Source: Caloramator fervidus (GTDB taxonomy: Bacteria > Bacillota > Clostridia > Clostridiales > Caloramatoraceae). Taken from it: a DNA stretch of 33,694 nucleotides. The position numbers and the translations under genes were made by a program. Below the pieces are notes generated by a model. That model did not search any database and was not told where the DNA came from. It saw only the letters and a program-made list of their open reading frames with translations. Location: positions 1 through 33,694 of the forward strand of contig NZ_FNUK01000020.1 in NCBI RefSeq assembly GCF_900108045.1. The letters are read 5' to 3'. Position 1 is the stretch's first letter, and each line of letters opens with the position of its first letter. Positions 23,850-32,156 of the stretch are shown one piece after another.

Positions 23850-25565
23850 CTATAATTTCATTTTTTCTACTATAACCTCTCCATTTTTAAAATATGCCTT
23901 AAGATTTTTTACTGGATTTTCAATTTTATATGAAATATCATCAAATTGTAAAATAGTATTTTGATATGCAACTTTAGCCTCTATAATTCCTTGCTTTGTA
24001 GTTTTTAAAACCGTCACAGCTCCTGCATTAGAACCTACCTCAGAAGCAAAGACACCATTTTGAGCAAATATCCTTCCTCCCCTTAATACAGCTTTTTCGT
24101 TTAAAAACTTTACAACATTTTTCGCTACTATATCTGTATTATAGCAACCCTTCCCTAATATTTCTACATCGTTACTTGAAAAAATTTTAGAATTTTGACA
24201 GTAGGATATATACACATTTGAAGGACAGTTTAAAACCTCAAAACCTTCAATAAAACCCTCTATCTCCTTTAATATATTTTTCATTTTATCTAAATCCTTT
24301 AACATATTATCTTTAAACTCCAACAACAAAGAATAAATGCTCTTCCAACAATTTAAAATTTCATTTTTAAAATTAGAAGTTATAAACTCATTTGTTTTAT
24401 CAAAATCCTTCATCTTATTAGGATATTTCGATTCCAAAATCAAATAAAGCACTTGTCCTATATTTTTGTCCATTTTAATTTTTCCAAGACTTAAAAGCTG
24501 AGAATACATAGACAGAACATTTTTTAATATTTCATAGGCCTCTTTAATTTTTTCAAAGGCCCTTTCATTATTTAGCTGATTTAGTCCAGCCATAACATTA
24601 GAGGATATTAAATTCTTTTTAATTATAACATCTCCATTTGCAATAACTTCCGCCTCTAAAACATCACCATGAACTATAACTTTATTACCTGATTTTACTT
24701 TAAACCCTTCCTTTACAGAACCAAAAATCTCAATATTTCCATCAAAACTTATATTTCCTGTTTTAATATCAACATCACTATTTAATCTTAAAACCTCATA
24801 TACACATATTCTATCTGCTTTAACCTCAGGCATACCAGATATAGCCGCAAAAGCTTTGTTATCTAATATGTTACACCCTGTCCCTGCTAAAAGCTTCAAT
24901 ATGCTTCTTTTTCTTGGTTTTACAGGTCTTCCATATACATCAAATCCTATCATTCCATCTTTTCCCTCTAACTTCTCTGCTAGGACAGAACCTTTTTCAA
25001 CATACTCATAGGTATTTCTATTAAAATAATCTATTCTAAAAGCATTTTCATCCTCTTCATTGTGTTTTTCTCCAAAATAATAAATTATTTTATCATCCTC
25101 AGGGTCTCTAGCCCTTCTACCCTCTGCAACTAAATATTTTCCACCTTCAACCGCTTTTAATATTTCTTCTTTTTTTATACCATAAATTATTTTCTTTTCT
25201 CTAAGAAACCTTTCTATTTCATCAGCTGTAAATTTTTTTATGCTTTTATGCTTTATTTTTCCTTCAACTAAAAGCTCATTTCTAGGCTCCTTATCTTCAA
25301 TTTCGTATTCTATATAGGGTTCATAACTTACCTCTAAATAAACTTCCATGGCATCTTGACTTACATTTATATTTAAATTCCTTTTACCTTCTATTATTTT
25401 AGGAATTATCTTGACAATATCATCCTTATTTATAAATATTTGCGACTCAACCTTAACCCCATTTACATAAACCTCTACCCCTTCCCCAACCTTCAAAAGA
25501 GGCTTTTTTTCTCCATCTATATAAATAAATTGTCCTGATTGTATTCCTATTTTTGCCTCCTGCAT
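23850..25565 (-). CDS. FapA-type DUF342 polymer-forming protein
   Basis: The 571-aa protein matches the DUF342/FapA layout. The N-terminus has KVGEGVEVYVNGVKVESQIF. The central part has GKDGMIGFDVYGRPVKPRK and AGTGCNI, and the beta-helix section contains GNISFDGNIEIFGSVKEGFK, VKSGNKVIVHGDVLEAEVIA and GDVIIKKNL. A coiled-coil insert (about 380-460) and a second short beta-helix stretch (GGRIFAQNGVFASEVGSNAG) follow. Members occur in motility and polysaccharide loci; function is not defined at molecular level. The ATG at 25565 has SD AAAGGGGGGTG and overlaps the preceding stop (TAATG). Earlier in-frame codons to 25637 run inside the upstream gene and are rejected. Confidence 0.88.
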   Translation of the reverse strand: MQEAKIGIQSGQFIYIDGEKKPLLKVGEGVEVYVNGVKVESQIFINKDDIVKIIPKIIEGKRNLNINVSQDAMEVYLEVSYEPYIEYEIEDKEPRNELLVEGKIKHKSIKKFTADEIERFLREKKIIYGIKKEEILKAVEGGKYLVAEGRRARDPEDDKIIYYFGEKHNEEDENAFRIDYFNRNTYEYVEKGSVLAEKLEGKDGMIGFDVYGRPVKPRKRSILKLLAGTGCNILDNKAFAAISGMPEVKADRICVYEVLRLNSDVDIKTGNISFDGNIEIFGSVKEGFKVKSGNKVIVHGDVLEAEVIANGDVIIKKNLISSNVMAGLNQLNNERAFEKIKEAYEILKNVLSMYSQLLSLGKIKMDKNIGQVLYLILESKYPNKMKDFDKTNEFITSNFKNEILNCWKSIYSLLLEFKDNMLKDLDKMKNILKEIEGFIEGFEVLNCPSNVYISYCQNSKIFSSNDVEILGKGCYNTDIVAKNVVKFLNEKAVLRGGRIFAQNGVFASEVGSNAGAVTVLKTTKQGIIEAKVAYQNTILQFDDISYKIENPVKNLKAYFKNGEVIVEKMKL

Positions 25566-26821
25566 TAAAGGACACCCCCCTTTAAGTTTTTCCACACTAT
25601 AACTGCTGAAATAAAATAAATTATAGCAACTATCCACCCTGCAATTACATCACTAAAATAGTGAACACCTAAATAAACTCTGCTAAAACCAATTAGCAGA
25701 GCTAAAATTACTAATGTTGATTTTATTAACCTACTCTTTACATTAAATTCATTCTCTAAAATAAAACATATAAAAAGCATAAAAGTTAAACATACCATTG
25801 CATGTCCACTAGGAAAACTATAACCCTTAGCTTCTATAAGCCTATACATGATAGGTCTTGGTCTTTTAAATAGATATTTTAAAAATTCGTTAAATATCCA
25901 TACTAAAAAAATATTAATAACGAAATAAATAGAAATATCCTTCTTATTCTGTTTCATTAATATTATCGAAATAACTAAAGTTAAAATTAACATTGATTCA
26001 AAATTTCCAATAGAAGTAATTACTTTAAAAACAAAGTTTAAAGCAGGATTTCTAAAGAATATGAAATACTCATAAATTTTCAAATCATAATATAAAAACA
26101 AATTAAAACCATGATCCTCTATAAACTCAAACATCAACATTAAAATAAATATTGATAAAATAAACATTGTCAAGGTATAAAAGCCTACCCTGTCAATTAC
26201 TTTAAGTTTTAGCCATATGTTTAAGTTTTTAATTTTTATTATAAATTTCTCAAAGTGCCTATATCTAATAACTGTTTTATATGCATAAAAAAACATAATA
26301 AATATTAAAGTTACTCCTATCGTTAGATATTCAAAATTATTTCTTATAAACTTATCAGCATCCTTTAAAAAAATAACTAAAAAGGCTTCAAGAATAAATC
26401 TTGAAAATCTTCCTATAAAGGATGCAATTATAAATATTCTTTTAGGTATTTTAAAAATTCCCGCGGAAATAGTAAATATCTTATAAGGAATAGGAGTAAA
26501 TCCTGCTATTAAAACTGCCCATCCACCATACTTTTTAAAATAAACCTCTACCCTTTTTATTTTTGAATTATCAAAAAATTTACTAAAAATATCTCCAAAT
26601 TTACTTCCTAAAAAGTATCCAAAGACTCCTCCTAAAACAGAAAATAAAGCTGTTATAAAAGCATAAAAGAAAGCCATTTTTTTATTTAAATACATCATGG
26701 GAAGTAGAATAACATCTGGAGGAATAGGAAAAAAAGAAGACTCAACAAAGGATATAACAATCAATCCTAAAATTCCAAAACTATTAACCATATTTATAAA
26801 TTCTTGTAAAAACCTTTCCAT
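25565..26821 (-). CDS. DedA-family / PAP2 phosphatase fusion membrane protein
   Basis: This 418-aa membrane protein joins two domains. Residues 1-200 are DedA/SNARE-associated-like: SFFPIPPDVILLPMMYLNKK, LGGVFGYFLGSKFGD and FTPIPYKIFTISAGIFKIPK. Residues about 210-415 are a PAP2 lipid-phosphatase with all motifs: KYLFKRPRP, SFPSGHAM and SRVYLGVHYFSDVIAGW. DedA proteins are linked to undecaprenyl-phosphate and lipid translocation, PAP2 enzymes to lipid pyrophosphate hydrolysis, so the fusion plausibly recycles a lipid carrier. It is the first gene of the che operon; ATG 26821 is used because the upstream in-frame GTG is part of the GAGGTGAT SD. Its stop overlaps the FapA-type start, so the two are translationally coupled. 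Confidence 0.92.
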   Translation of the reverse strand: MERFLQEFINMVNSFGILGLIVISFVESSFFPIPPDVILLPMMYLNKKMAFFYAFITALFSVLGGVFGYFLGSKFGDIFSKFFDNSKIKRVEVYFKKYGGWAVLIAGFTPIPYKIFTISAGIFKIPKRIFIIASFIGRFSRFILEAFLVIFLKDADKFIRNNFEYLTIGVTLIFIMFFYAYKTVIRYRHFEKFIIKIKNLNIWLKLKVIDRVGFYTLTMFILSIFILMLMFEFIEDHGFNLFLYYDLKIYEYFIFFRNPALNFVFKVITSIGNFESMLILTLVISIILMKQNKKDISIYFVINIFLVWIFNEFLKYLFKRPRPIMYRLIEAKGYSFPSGHAMVCLTFMLFICFILENEFNVKSRLIKSTLVILALLIGFSRVYLGVHYFSDVIAGWIVAIIYFISAVIVWKNLKGGVL

Positions 26822-26850
26822 ATAAATCACCTCAAACCCATTTGGTTAAA

Positions 26851-26859
26851 ATTATAACA
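26851..26859 (-). promoter_or_regulatory. Extended -10 sigmaA promoter of the DedA-PAP2/che operon
   Basis: On the minus strand TGTTATAAT (TGnTATAAT) lies about 30 bases upstream of the start codon. The region at -35 (TAGATT) is a weak match, as usual for extended -10 promoters. No sigma28-like site is seen here, so the che/fliM operon seems to depend on the housekeeping sigma factor. Confidence 0.6.
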
Positions 26860-26888
26860 CAAAACAATAGAAAAATCTAATTACTGGA

Positions 26889-26917
26889 TTGACAAATATA
26901 ATTTTTTTATATAAAAT
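26889..26917 (+). promoter_or_regulatory. SigmaA promoter of the tRNA-Sec gene
   Basis: TTGACA (26889-26894), 17-nt spacer, TAAAAT (26912-26917): a perfect -35 and 5/6 -10, ending 16 bases before the mature tRNA. It overlaps no coding sequence and points away from the che operon. Confidence 0.85.
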
Positions 26918-26933
26918 GAACTTGTTAGTATAT

Positions 26934-27029
26934 GGGAGTGGATAGGTGCTGGTGTGCCTACCGGTCTTCAAAACCGTGTTGACGGGTTAACCCCCGTTAG
27001 GTGGGTTCGATTCCCACACACTCCCGCCA
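26934..27029 (+). tRNA. selC: tRNA-Sec (anticodon TCA)
   Basis: The 96-nt RNA, with encoded CCA, is unusually long. It has an acceptor GGGAGTG/CACTCCC, an extended 6-bp D stem (TAGGTG with TGCCTA, two wobble pairs), an anticodon loop CTTCAAA with TCA at centre, a long variable arm (ACGGG/CCCGT) and T arm GTGGG-TTCGATT-CCCAC. These are the hallmarks of bacterial tRNA-Sec, which is charged with Ser, converted by SelA and delivered to UGA codons by SelB. The eighth acceptor position appears as G opposite A rather than a pair. It has its own promoter and ends at a terminator shared with selB. Confidence 0.96.
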
Positions 27030-27062
27030 AAAAAGCCTGTGTTCTTTGAACACAGGCTTTTT
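27030..27062. terminator. Bidirectional terminator between selC and selB
   Basis: AAAAGCCTGTGTTC / GAACACAGGCTTTT form a perfect stem of at least 14 bp around TTT, with A- and T-runs on both sides so that it works on either strand. The A-run begins right after the tRNA CCA; on the minus strand the hairpin begins at the selB stop codon. Confidence 0.92.
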
Positions 27063-28968
27063 ATATTAAATATCTTCTATCTTCTATTCTTTTTGTAAGT
27101 TTAATCGAATCAAAATATTCAAGGATGGCAACAGCATATTTTCGACTGCTTTCTATCATATCTCTATATTGGGCAGCTGTTATATATCCTTCTTTATTAA
27201 TAAATTCAATAAGCATTTTCTTTGCAGCTTCAAAATTTTCGGCCGTCAAATAAATTTCTTCATTTATTTTAACTAATAATCCTAAATCAACTAATGCTTC
27301 AAAAACCCTTTGAGCTTCAATCTCATCCTTTGCAAACCCTTTTATAACCTCTTGAGGTTTTGGAGGCTGGAACTTAGCATCTTTAAAAATCTTTAAAATA
27401 TCTTCCTTTATCTTCTCCTGTTTTGAATTAAATTTTAATTCAAAATCAATCAATGCTATGTATATTCCATTTATTTTTATAGTATCATAACTTAATAATT
27501 CAAGCATCCTATCATAAATCCTCTGCTTTATATCTTTACCAAAAACTTTAATTTTTAGTTCTTCCTTAGTTATACCGAATTTTAATGGATTGTTTTTATG
27601 ATATTCAACTAAAAAATGCTTCACTTTGTTTTTAATTTCCATTAAGTATGTATAATGAATAAAGACAAAATCATCCCCTAAATCTAATTTAATAACTTTT
27701 TTATCCTTTACAAGTTCTTCTAATATCTCATTTAAATTGCTATAATTTTTCCCTAATATTCTTGTTATATCCTTTACTCCAACAAAATCTTTGCTGTTAA
27801 CTTTTATAGTATGTTCTATAATCTCCTTTGGGTCTCCCTTTTCCTTTAAAAGCAAATCTTCAATAACTTTTTCATCAAAGGCCTTATGTTTTAAAGGATT
27901 GGGATCGAGTATTGTTCCCCCTCCAACAGTTATCATAGGAGAATATGTCCTTATTATATATTTATCTCCTCTTTTAGCTGCAATTGGCGATTCCAGTCTT
28001 ATTTGAACTAAGGCCTTTTCTCCAGGATTTACAATCTCTTTATCTAAAATATATACCCTCCCTAATATCTCCGAAGTTCCATGATATATCCTAACTCTAT
28101 CTCTATTTTCTAAAGGATGTGGTGCATCGCTTAAATAATTTAACCTACAATCTATCATCATTGAAACTTGCATAGAATCTGGTTTTGCTAAAACATCTCC
28201 TCTTTCTATATCTTCTTTTTTTACATTTGCAAGATTAACTGCAACTCTTTGCCCAGCATATGCAGTTTTTACAGGCCTTTCATGAACTTGTATTCCCCTA
28301 ACCTTTGTTACTATATCCTTTGGGTATATTTTACATATATCTCCTTCATTTATAGTTCCAGAAATTAATGTCCCTGTGACAACCGTTCCAAAACCACTGA
28401 CCGTAAATACCCTATCTATTGGAAGTCTAAAATCTGTAAGAATATCCCTATCCTCCATTTCCATGGTAAGCTTGTCTATCATATAAACAAGCTCTTTAAG
28501 GCCTTCCTTCGTGTAGGAGGATACAGGAATAATCGGAGCATCTTTTAAAAAGGTATTTTCAATTTCTTTTTTAATATCTTCTATAACCATGTTAAGCCAC
28601 TCTTGATCTACTAAATCTTTTTTAGTTATAACCACAATACCTTTTTTTATATCTAAAAGATTTAAAATATTTAAATGTTCCTTGGTTTGAGGCATTACCC
28701 CTTCATCCGCTGCAATAACAAGCAAAACAATGTCTATTCCTGTAACTCCTGCAAGCATATTTTTAATAAACCTTTCATGACCAGGAACATCAACTATTCC
28801 AGCTCTCTTCCCAGATGGTAAATCAAAATAAGTAAAACCTAAATTTATTGATATTCCTCTTTCTTTTTCCTCCTTTAAAGTATCAGTATCTCTACCAGTT
28901 AATGCCTTTATAAGCGTTGTTTTTCCATGATCTATGTGTCCTGCTGTTCCTATTATTACATGCTGCAT
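27061..28968 (-). CDS. selB: Selenocysteine-specific elongation factor SelB
   Basis: The 635-aa GTPase carries G1 (GTAGHIDHGKTTLIKALTG), G2 (GISINLGFTYF), G3 (DVPGHERFIKNMLAG), G4 (TKKDL) and G5 (VSSYTKEG), followed by EF-Tu-like domains 2-3 and C-terminal winged-helix repeats from about residue 370 that bind SECIS RNA (FVGVKDITRILGKNYSNLNE, YITAAQYRDMIESSRKYAVA). It carries Sec-tRNA to the ribosome at UGA codons. ATG 28968 has SD AAGGGGTG at 7 nt; an upstream in-frame start overlapping selA has no advantage. It is the last gene of selD-selA-selB. Confidence 0.97.
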   Translation of the reverse strand: MQHVIIGTAGHIDHGKTTLIKALTGRDTDTLKEEKERGISINLGFTYFDLPSGKRAGIVDVPGHERFIKNMLAGVTGIDIVLLVIAADEGVMPQTKEHLNILNLLDIKKGIVVITKKDLVDQEWLNMVIEDIKKEIENTFLKDAPIIPVSSYTKEGLKELVYMIDKLTMEMEDRDILTDFRLPIDRVFTVSGFGTVVTGTLISGTINEGDICKIYPKDIVTKVRGIQVHERPVKTAYAGQRVAVNLANVKKEDIERGDVLAKPDSMQVSMMIDCRLNYLSDAPHPLENRDRVRIYHGTSEILGRVYILDKEIVNPGEKALVQIRLESPIAAKRGDKYIIRTYSPMITVGGGTILDPNPLKHKAFDEKVIEDLLLKEKGDPKEIIEHTIKVNSKDFVGVKDITRILGKNYSNLNEILEELVKDKKVIKLDLGDDFVFIHYTYLMEIKNKVKHFLVEYHKNNPLKFGITKEELKIKVFGKDIKQRIYDRMLELLSYDTIKINGIYIALIDFELKFNSKQEKIKEDILKIFKDAKFQPPKPQEVIKGFAKDEIEAQRVFEALVDLGLLVKINEEIYLTAENFEAAKKMLIEFINKEGYITAAQYRDMIESSRKYAVAILEYFDSIKLTKRIEDRRYLI

Positions 28969-28981
28969 AAAAATACACCCC

Positions 28982-30370
28982 TTAGAGTATTCTTTCAAAA
29001 GTTTCTGCTATTATTTTAAACTCATCATCAAATATAGTTCTTACATCCATTATTATCTGCTCTTTGTAAATTCTAACTATTATAGGAATATCTTGCTGCC
29101 TTAATATATATTCAACATCCTTTACCTTCCTATGTTTAGGTTTTAATAAAACAACAAAGGTTGGAATAGTCTCAAGGGGCATAGACCCTCCACCAAATTG
29201 AGATACATCCTGTTTTATAGAAATTTCAACCTTATCCTTTAACCTTTGTTTTAATAAGTTAAAAAGTTTTTTGGCCTTTTTTTGAATTGTATTAATATCC
29301 ATAGTCATCATATTAAGAGCAGGGATTTCCTTTATTGCTTTTTCTTCATCTAAGTATAACCTAAAAGTAGCCTCTAAAGCAGCAAGAGTCATTTTATCTA
29401 TTCTTAAAGCCCTTGTTAGTTGATTTTTCTTCATCTTTTCAATTAAATCCCTTCTTCCAACAATTATACCTGCTTGAGGTCCTCCTAAAAGTTTATCTCC
29501 ACTAAACGTAACTATATCTGCTCCCTTCTTTATACTATCTTGAACAGTAGGTTCATAGCTTAATCCATATTTTGATAAGTCTATTAAAACCCCACTTCCT
29601 ATATCCTCAAATACAGGTATTTGATATCTTCTTCCTAGTTCTACTAATTCCTCAAGGGAAACCTCTTTTGTAAAACCTAAAATTTTAAAATTGCTTTGAT
29701 GAACTTTAAGAAGCAATGCAGTATTTTCATTAATAGCATTTTCATAATCATATAAATGTGTCTTGTTTGTAGTACCAACTTCTACAAGTTTAGCACCACT
29801 TTGTTCCATAACAGCAGGAATCCTAAAGGAACCTCCAATTTCAACAAGCTGACCTCTTGATACTATAACTTCTTTATTTTTTGCAAGAGTTGAAAGAACA
29901 AGCATAACAGCAGCAGCATTGTTGTTTACTACCATAGCAGCTTCTGCTCCTGTTACTTTACATATTATATCCTCTACATGACTATACCTTGAACCTCTCT
30001 CCCCTTTGTCTAAATCATACTCAAGATTATTATATCTTGATGAAACTTCTAAAACAGCATTTATTGCATCTTTAGATAACACAGCTCTTCCAAGATTGGT
30101 ATGAAGTATTGTTCCTGTTGCATTTATAACCCTTCTTAAATGATTTCTCTGCTTTAGATAAACCGTTTTTATTATCTTTTCAATTATGTTTTCATATTCA
30201 ACTTTAACTATATTATCATTAATTATACCTTCCCTATAATCATCAAGAACTGTCCTTATTGAATCTAATACTATGCTCCTTGAAAAATTTAAACCTTTAA
30301 TCCTTTCATCTGATAATATCTTGTCCACCTTAGGTAAGCTTGAAAGCAACAGTTTTTTACTTTCCATCAT
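28982..30370 (-). CDS. selA: L-seryl-tRNA(Sec) selenium transferase SelA
   Basis: The 462-aa PLP enzyme has RRVINATGTILHTNLGRAVL, MVVNNNAAAVMLVLSTLA, the PLP-lysine segment DIVTFSGDKLLGGPQAGI (Lys293) and the DIGSGVLIDL aspartate. It converts Ser-tRNA(Sec) to Sec-tRNA(Sec) with selenophosphate supplied by SelD. Length agrees with the bacterial family. SD AGGAGG lies 4 nt before a tandem ATG, and the selD stop is 11 bp upstream; selB starts 13 bp beyond its end. Confidence 0.97.
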   Translation of the reverse strand: MMESKKLLLSSLPKVDKILSDERIKGLNFSRSIVLDSIRTVLDDYREGIINDNIVKVEYENIIEKIIKTVYLKQRNHLRRVINATGTILHTNLGRAVLSKDAINAVLEVSSRYNNLEYDLDKGERGSRYSHVEDIICKVTGAEAAMVVNNNAAAVMLVLSTLAKNKEVIVSRGQLVEIGGSFRIPAVMEQSGAKLVEVGTTNKTHLYDYENAINENTALLLKVHQSNFKILGFTKEVSLEELVELGRRYQIPVFEDIGSGVLIDLSKYGLSYEPTVQDSIKKGADIVTFSGDKLLGGPQAGIIVGRRDLIEKMKKNQLTRALRIDKMTLAALEATFRLYLDEEKAIKEIPALNMMTMDINTIQKKAKKLFNLLKQRLKDKVEISIKQDVSQFGGGSMPLETIPTFVVLLKPKHRKVKDVEYILRQQDIPIIVRIYKEQIIMDVRTIFDDEFKIIAETFERIL

Positions 30371-30381
30371 ATTGCCTCCTG

Positions 30382-31410
30382 TTAATCAATTATTATGTAA
30401 TATTCACAAAGCCTTTCAACATATCCTACTATAAAGGCATCAATCCCATTATCATTTAACTCATTTAAAAGCTTGTTAGCCTCTTTTTCAGGTAAAGAAA
30501 ATAACAACCCACCAGAAGTTTGAGGATCAAAAACTAAATCAAGAATATATTCCTCTTTAGCATTAAACTTGTATTTATCTTTTAAATAATTCCTATTCCT
30601 ATATGTCCCTGCAGGAATAAGTCCCATTTTAGCATATTCCACCGCACCATTTATATATTTTATGTTGCTACTTAAAATCCTTATAGTAACATTACTTCCT
30701 TTTGCCATTTCATAAGCATGTCCAGCAAGTCCAAAACCGGTTATATCAGTGCAGGAATTTATAGGATATTTCTCTGCTATTTCTGCTGCATATTTATTAA
30801 GCATAGACATATATTTGACCGCCTCAGCTATTTCATCTTTACCAGCAATTTCTCCTTTTATAGCGGTATTTATTATTCCTGTGCCTATTGGCTTTGTTAA
30901 TATCAATACATCTCCTTCCTTCGCATTTGAATTTGACAAAATCCTACTAGGATGAATTATTCCCATAACCGATAGACCATATTTAGGTTCATCATCATCT
31001 ACAGTATGACCACCAACTATTATTGCCCCAGCTTCTTTTACTTTATCCGCTCCACCCTTTAATATCTCAGCCAATATTTCCATATCCTTGCACTGAGGAA
31101 AGGTGACAATATTTAATGCCAAAACAGGCCTTCCACCCATAGCATAAACATCACTTAAGGAATTTGTAGCAGCAATTTGCCCAAATAAGTAAGGATCATC
31201 AACTACAGGTGTAAAAAAATCTAAAGTCTGTATTATTGCTATATCTTCAGTTAACTTATAAACAGCAGCATCATCTGAAGTATCATACCCAACTATTAAA
31301 TTTCTATCATAAAACCTTGGAAGTTTAGATAATATATCCGATAGGGCCTCCGGCCCTATTTTCGCCGCTCATCCAGATGATTTAGTCATTTGAGTTAATT
31401 TTATATCCAA
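30382..31410 (-). CDS. selD: Selenophosphate synthetase SelD, itself a selenoprotein (UGA = Sec14)
   Basis: Reading through an in-frame TGA at 31369-31371 gives a full 342-residue SelD. The N-terminal active site is KLTQMTKSSG-Sec-AAKIGPEAL, with Sec14 where E. coli has Cys17 and Lys17 as the catalytic lysine; the second Cys of the usual GCGC is Ala. Downstream are GYDTSDDAAVY, LDFFTPVVDDPYLFGQIAA and GGHTVDDDEPKYGLS, the metal/ATP sites, and DITGFGLAGHAYEMA. It makes selenophosphate from selenide and ATP. The TTG at 31410 is preferred, since AAGGGAAGTG lies just upstream; an ATG at 31428 lacks a ribosome binding site. Conventional calling starts at 31140 and loses the active site. A hairpin follows the TGA. 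Confidence 0.95.
31341..31359 (-). promoter_or_regulatory. SECIS-like hairpin in selD
   Basis: On the mRNA, 9 nt after the UGA, AUAGGGCC and GGCCCUAU form a perfect 8-bp stem around a GGA loop, entirely within the coding sequence. Position and GC content fit a bacterial SECIS element that recruits SelB. The tight loop without the bulged U of E. coli fdhF is a difference, though clostridial elements vary. Confidence 0.85.
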
Positions 31411-31454
31411 TATATCACTTCCCTTCATTTTATTAACTTTTAAGTTACATGATA

Positions 31455-31483
31455 ATTTTATCCAAAATAATTTTAATATTCAA
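31455..31483 (-). promoter_or_regulatory. SigmaA promoter of selD-selA-selB
   Basis: On the minus strand TTGAAT (31478-31483), 17-nt spacer, TAAAAT (31455-31460). It lies right after the comEA stop, about 45 bases before the selD start, so the selenium operon can be expressed apart from comEA. Confidence 0.65.
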
Positions 31484-31485
31484 CA

Positions 31486-32043
31486 TTATCTTACAGTTAT
31501 TTTATCCTTAATGTTTTCAAACATCTTATCCCCTATACCACTTACATTCTTTATATCTTCTATTCTTCTAAAGGGCCCATTTTTTTGTCTATATTCAATA
31601 ATCCTTTGTGCAAGAGCATCCCCTATTCGTGGAAGACTCTTTAATTCTTCTAAACCTGCAGTGTTTATGTTTATTTTCGTTTGTGAAGAATCATTTAAAG
31701 ACTGATCGACTTGTATATCAGCCTTTGATGGAACATATATATAATCCTCATCCTTTAACTTCATAGCTAAATTTAATTTTTCTTTTAAAGCATTATCTGT
31801 AAATCCTCCACACATCTCTAAAAGTTTATACAATCTATCTCCTTCTCTTAAAGTATATACCCCTGGTTTTTTTACTTCCCCACAAATATAAACTTTTATC
31901 TCAGAATCCTTTTGCTCAATACTTGATTTAATTACAGTAATTTCACTGCTTTTTTTATCCCTATAATAATAAAAAGCATTTATAAAAACTAAAATCGACA
32001 AAAACAAAATTAATCCTATTTTTTCCCTTTTTGTTAAATCCAT
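31486..32043 (-). CDS. comEA: ComEA-like membrane-anchored helix-hairpin-helix DNA-binding protein
   Basis: The 185-aa protein has an N-terminal membrane anchor (KIGLILFLSILVFINAFYYY), an SLBB-like domain (VYICGEVKKPGVYTLREGDR, LLEMCGGF) and a C-terminal double helix-hairpin-helix (KININTAGLEELKSLPRIGD, YRQKNGPFRRIEDIKNVSGI). This is the ComEA layout: an extracytoplasmic double-stranded DNA receptor for transformation. ATG 32043 has SD GGGGTG at 6 nt; the in-frame GTG at 32052 belongs to the SD. No other competence gene is in the window, so DNA uptake here is inferred. It is divergent from the carboxypeptidase gene. Confidence 0.9.
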   Translation of the reverse strand: MDLTKREKIGLILFLSILVFINAFYYYRDKKSSEITVIKSSIEQKDSEIKVYICGEVKKPGVYTLREGDRLYKLLEMCGGFTDNALKEKLNLAMKLKDEDYIYVPSKADIQVDQSLNDSSQTKININTAGLEELKSLPRIGDALAQRIIEYRQKNGPFRRIEDIKNVSGIGDKMFENIKDKITVR

Positions 32044-32092
32044 TTTTATCACCCCAGTTTAAAATATTAACCAAAATAAATCATTTTAAACG

Positions 32093-32122
32093 TTGAACAA
32101 TTATTATATTTTCTGTTAAAAT
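32093..32122 (+). promoter_or_regulatory. SigmaA promoter of the carboxypeptidase gene
   Basis: TTGAAC (32093-32098), 18-nt spacer, TAAAAT (32117-32122) with TG in the extended -10 position. It lies about 30 bases before the start codon. Confidence 0.6.
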
Positions 32123-32156
32123 ATCTGTTGTTTATAAAAAATGAAAGGAGATGCCT

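Noticed and set aside
25566-25637. Longer start for the FapA-type protein
   Set aside because: The extension lies inside the PAP2 3' end in another frame, while ATG 25565 has a strong ribosome binding site and a TAATG overlap.
30382-31140. SelD starting at the internal Met (252 aa)
   Set aside because: It would lack the N-terminal catalytic Sec/Lys segment; reading the TGA as Sec restores a full-length protein with a good ribosome binding site at TTG 31410.
31369-31371. Nonsense mutation making selD a pseudogene
   Set aside because: The TGA lies exactly at the catalytic position, a SECIS-like hairpin follows and the whole Sec machinery is adjacent.
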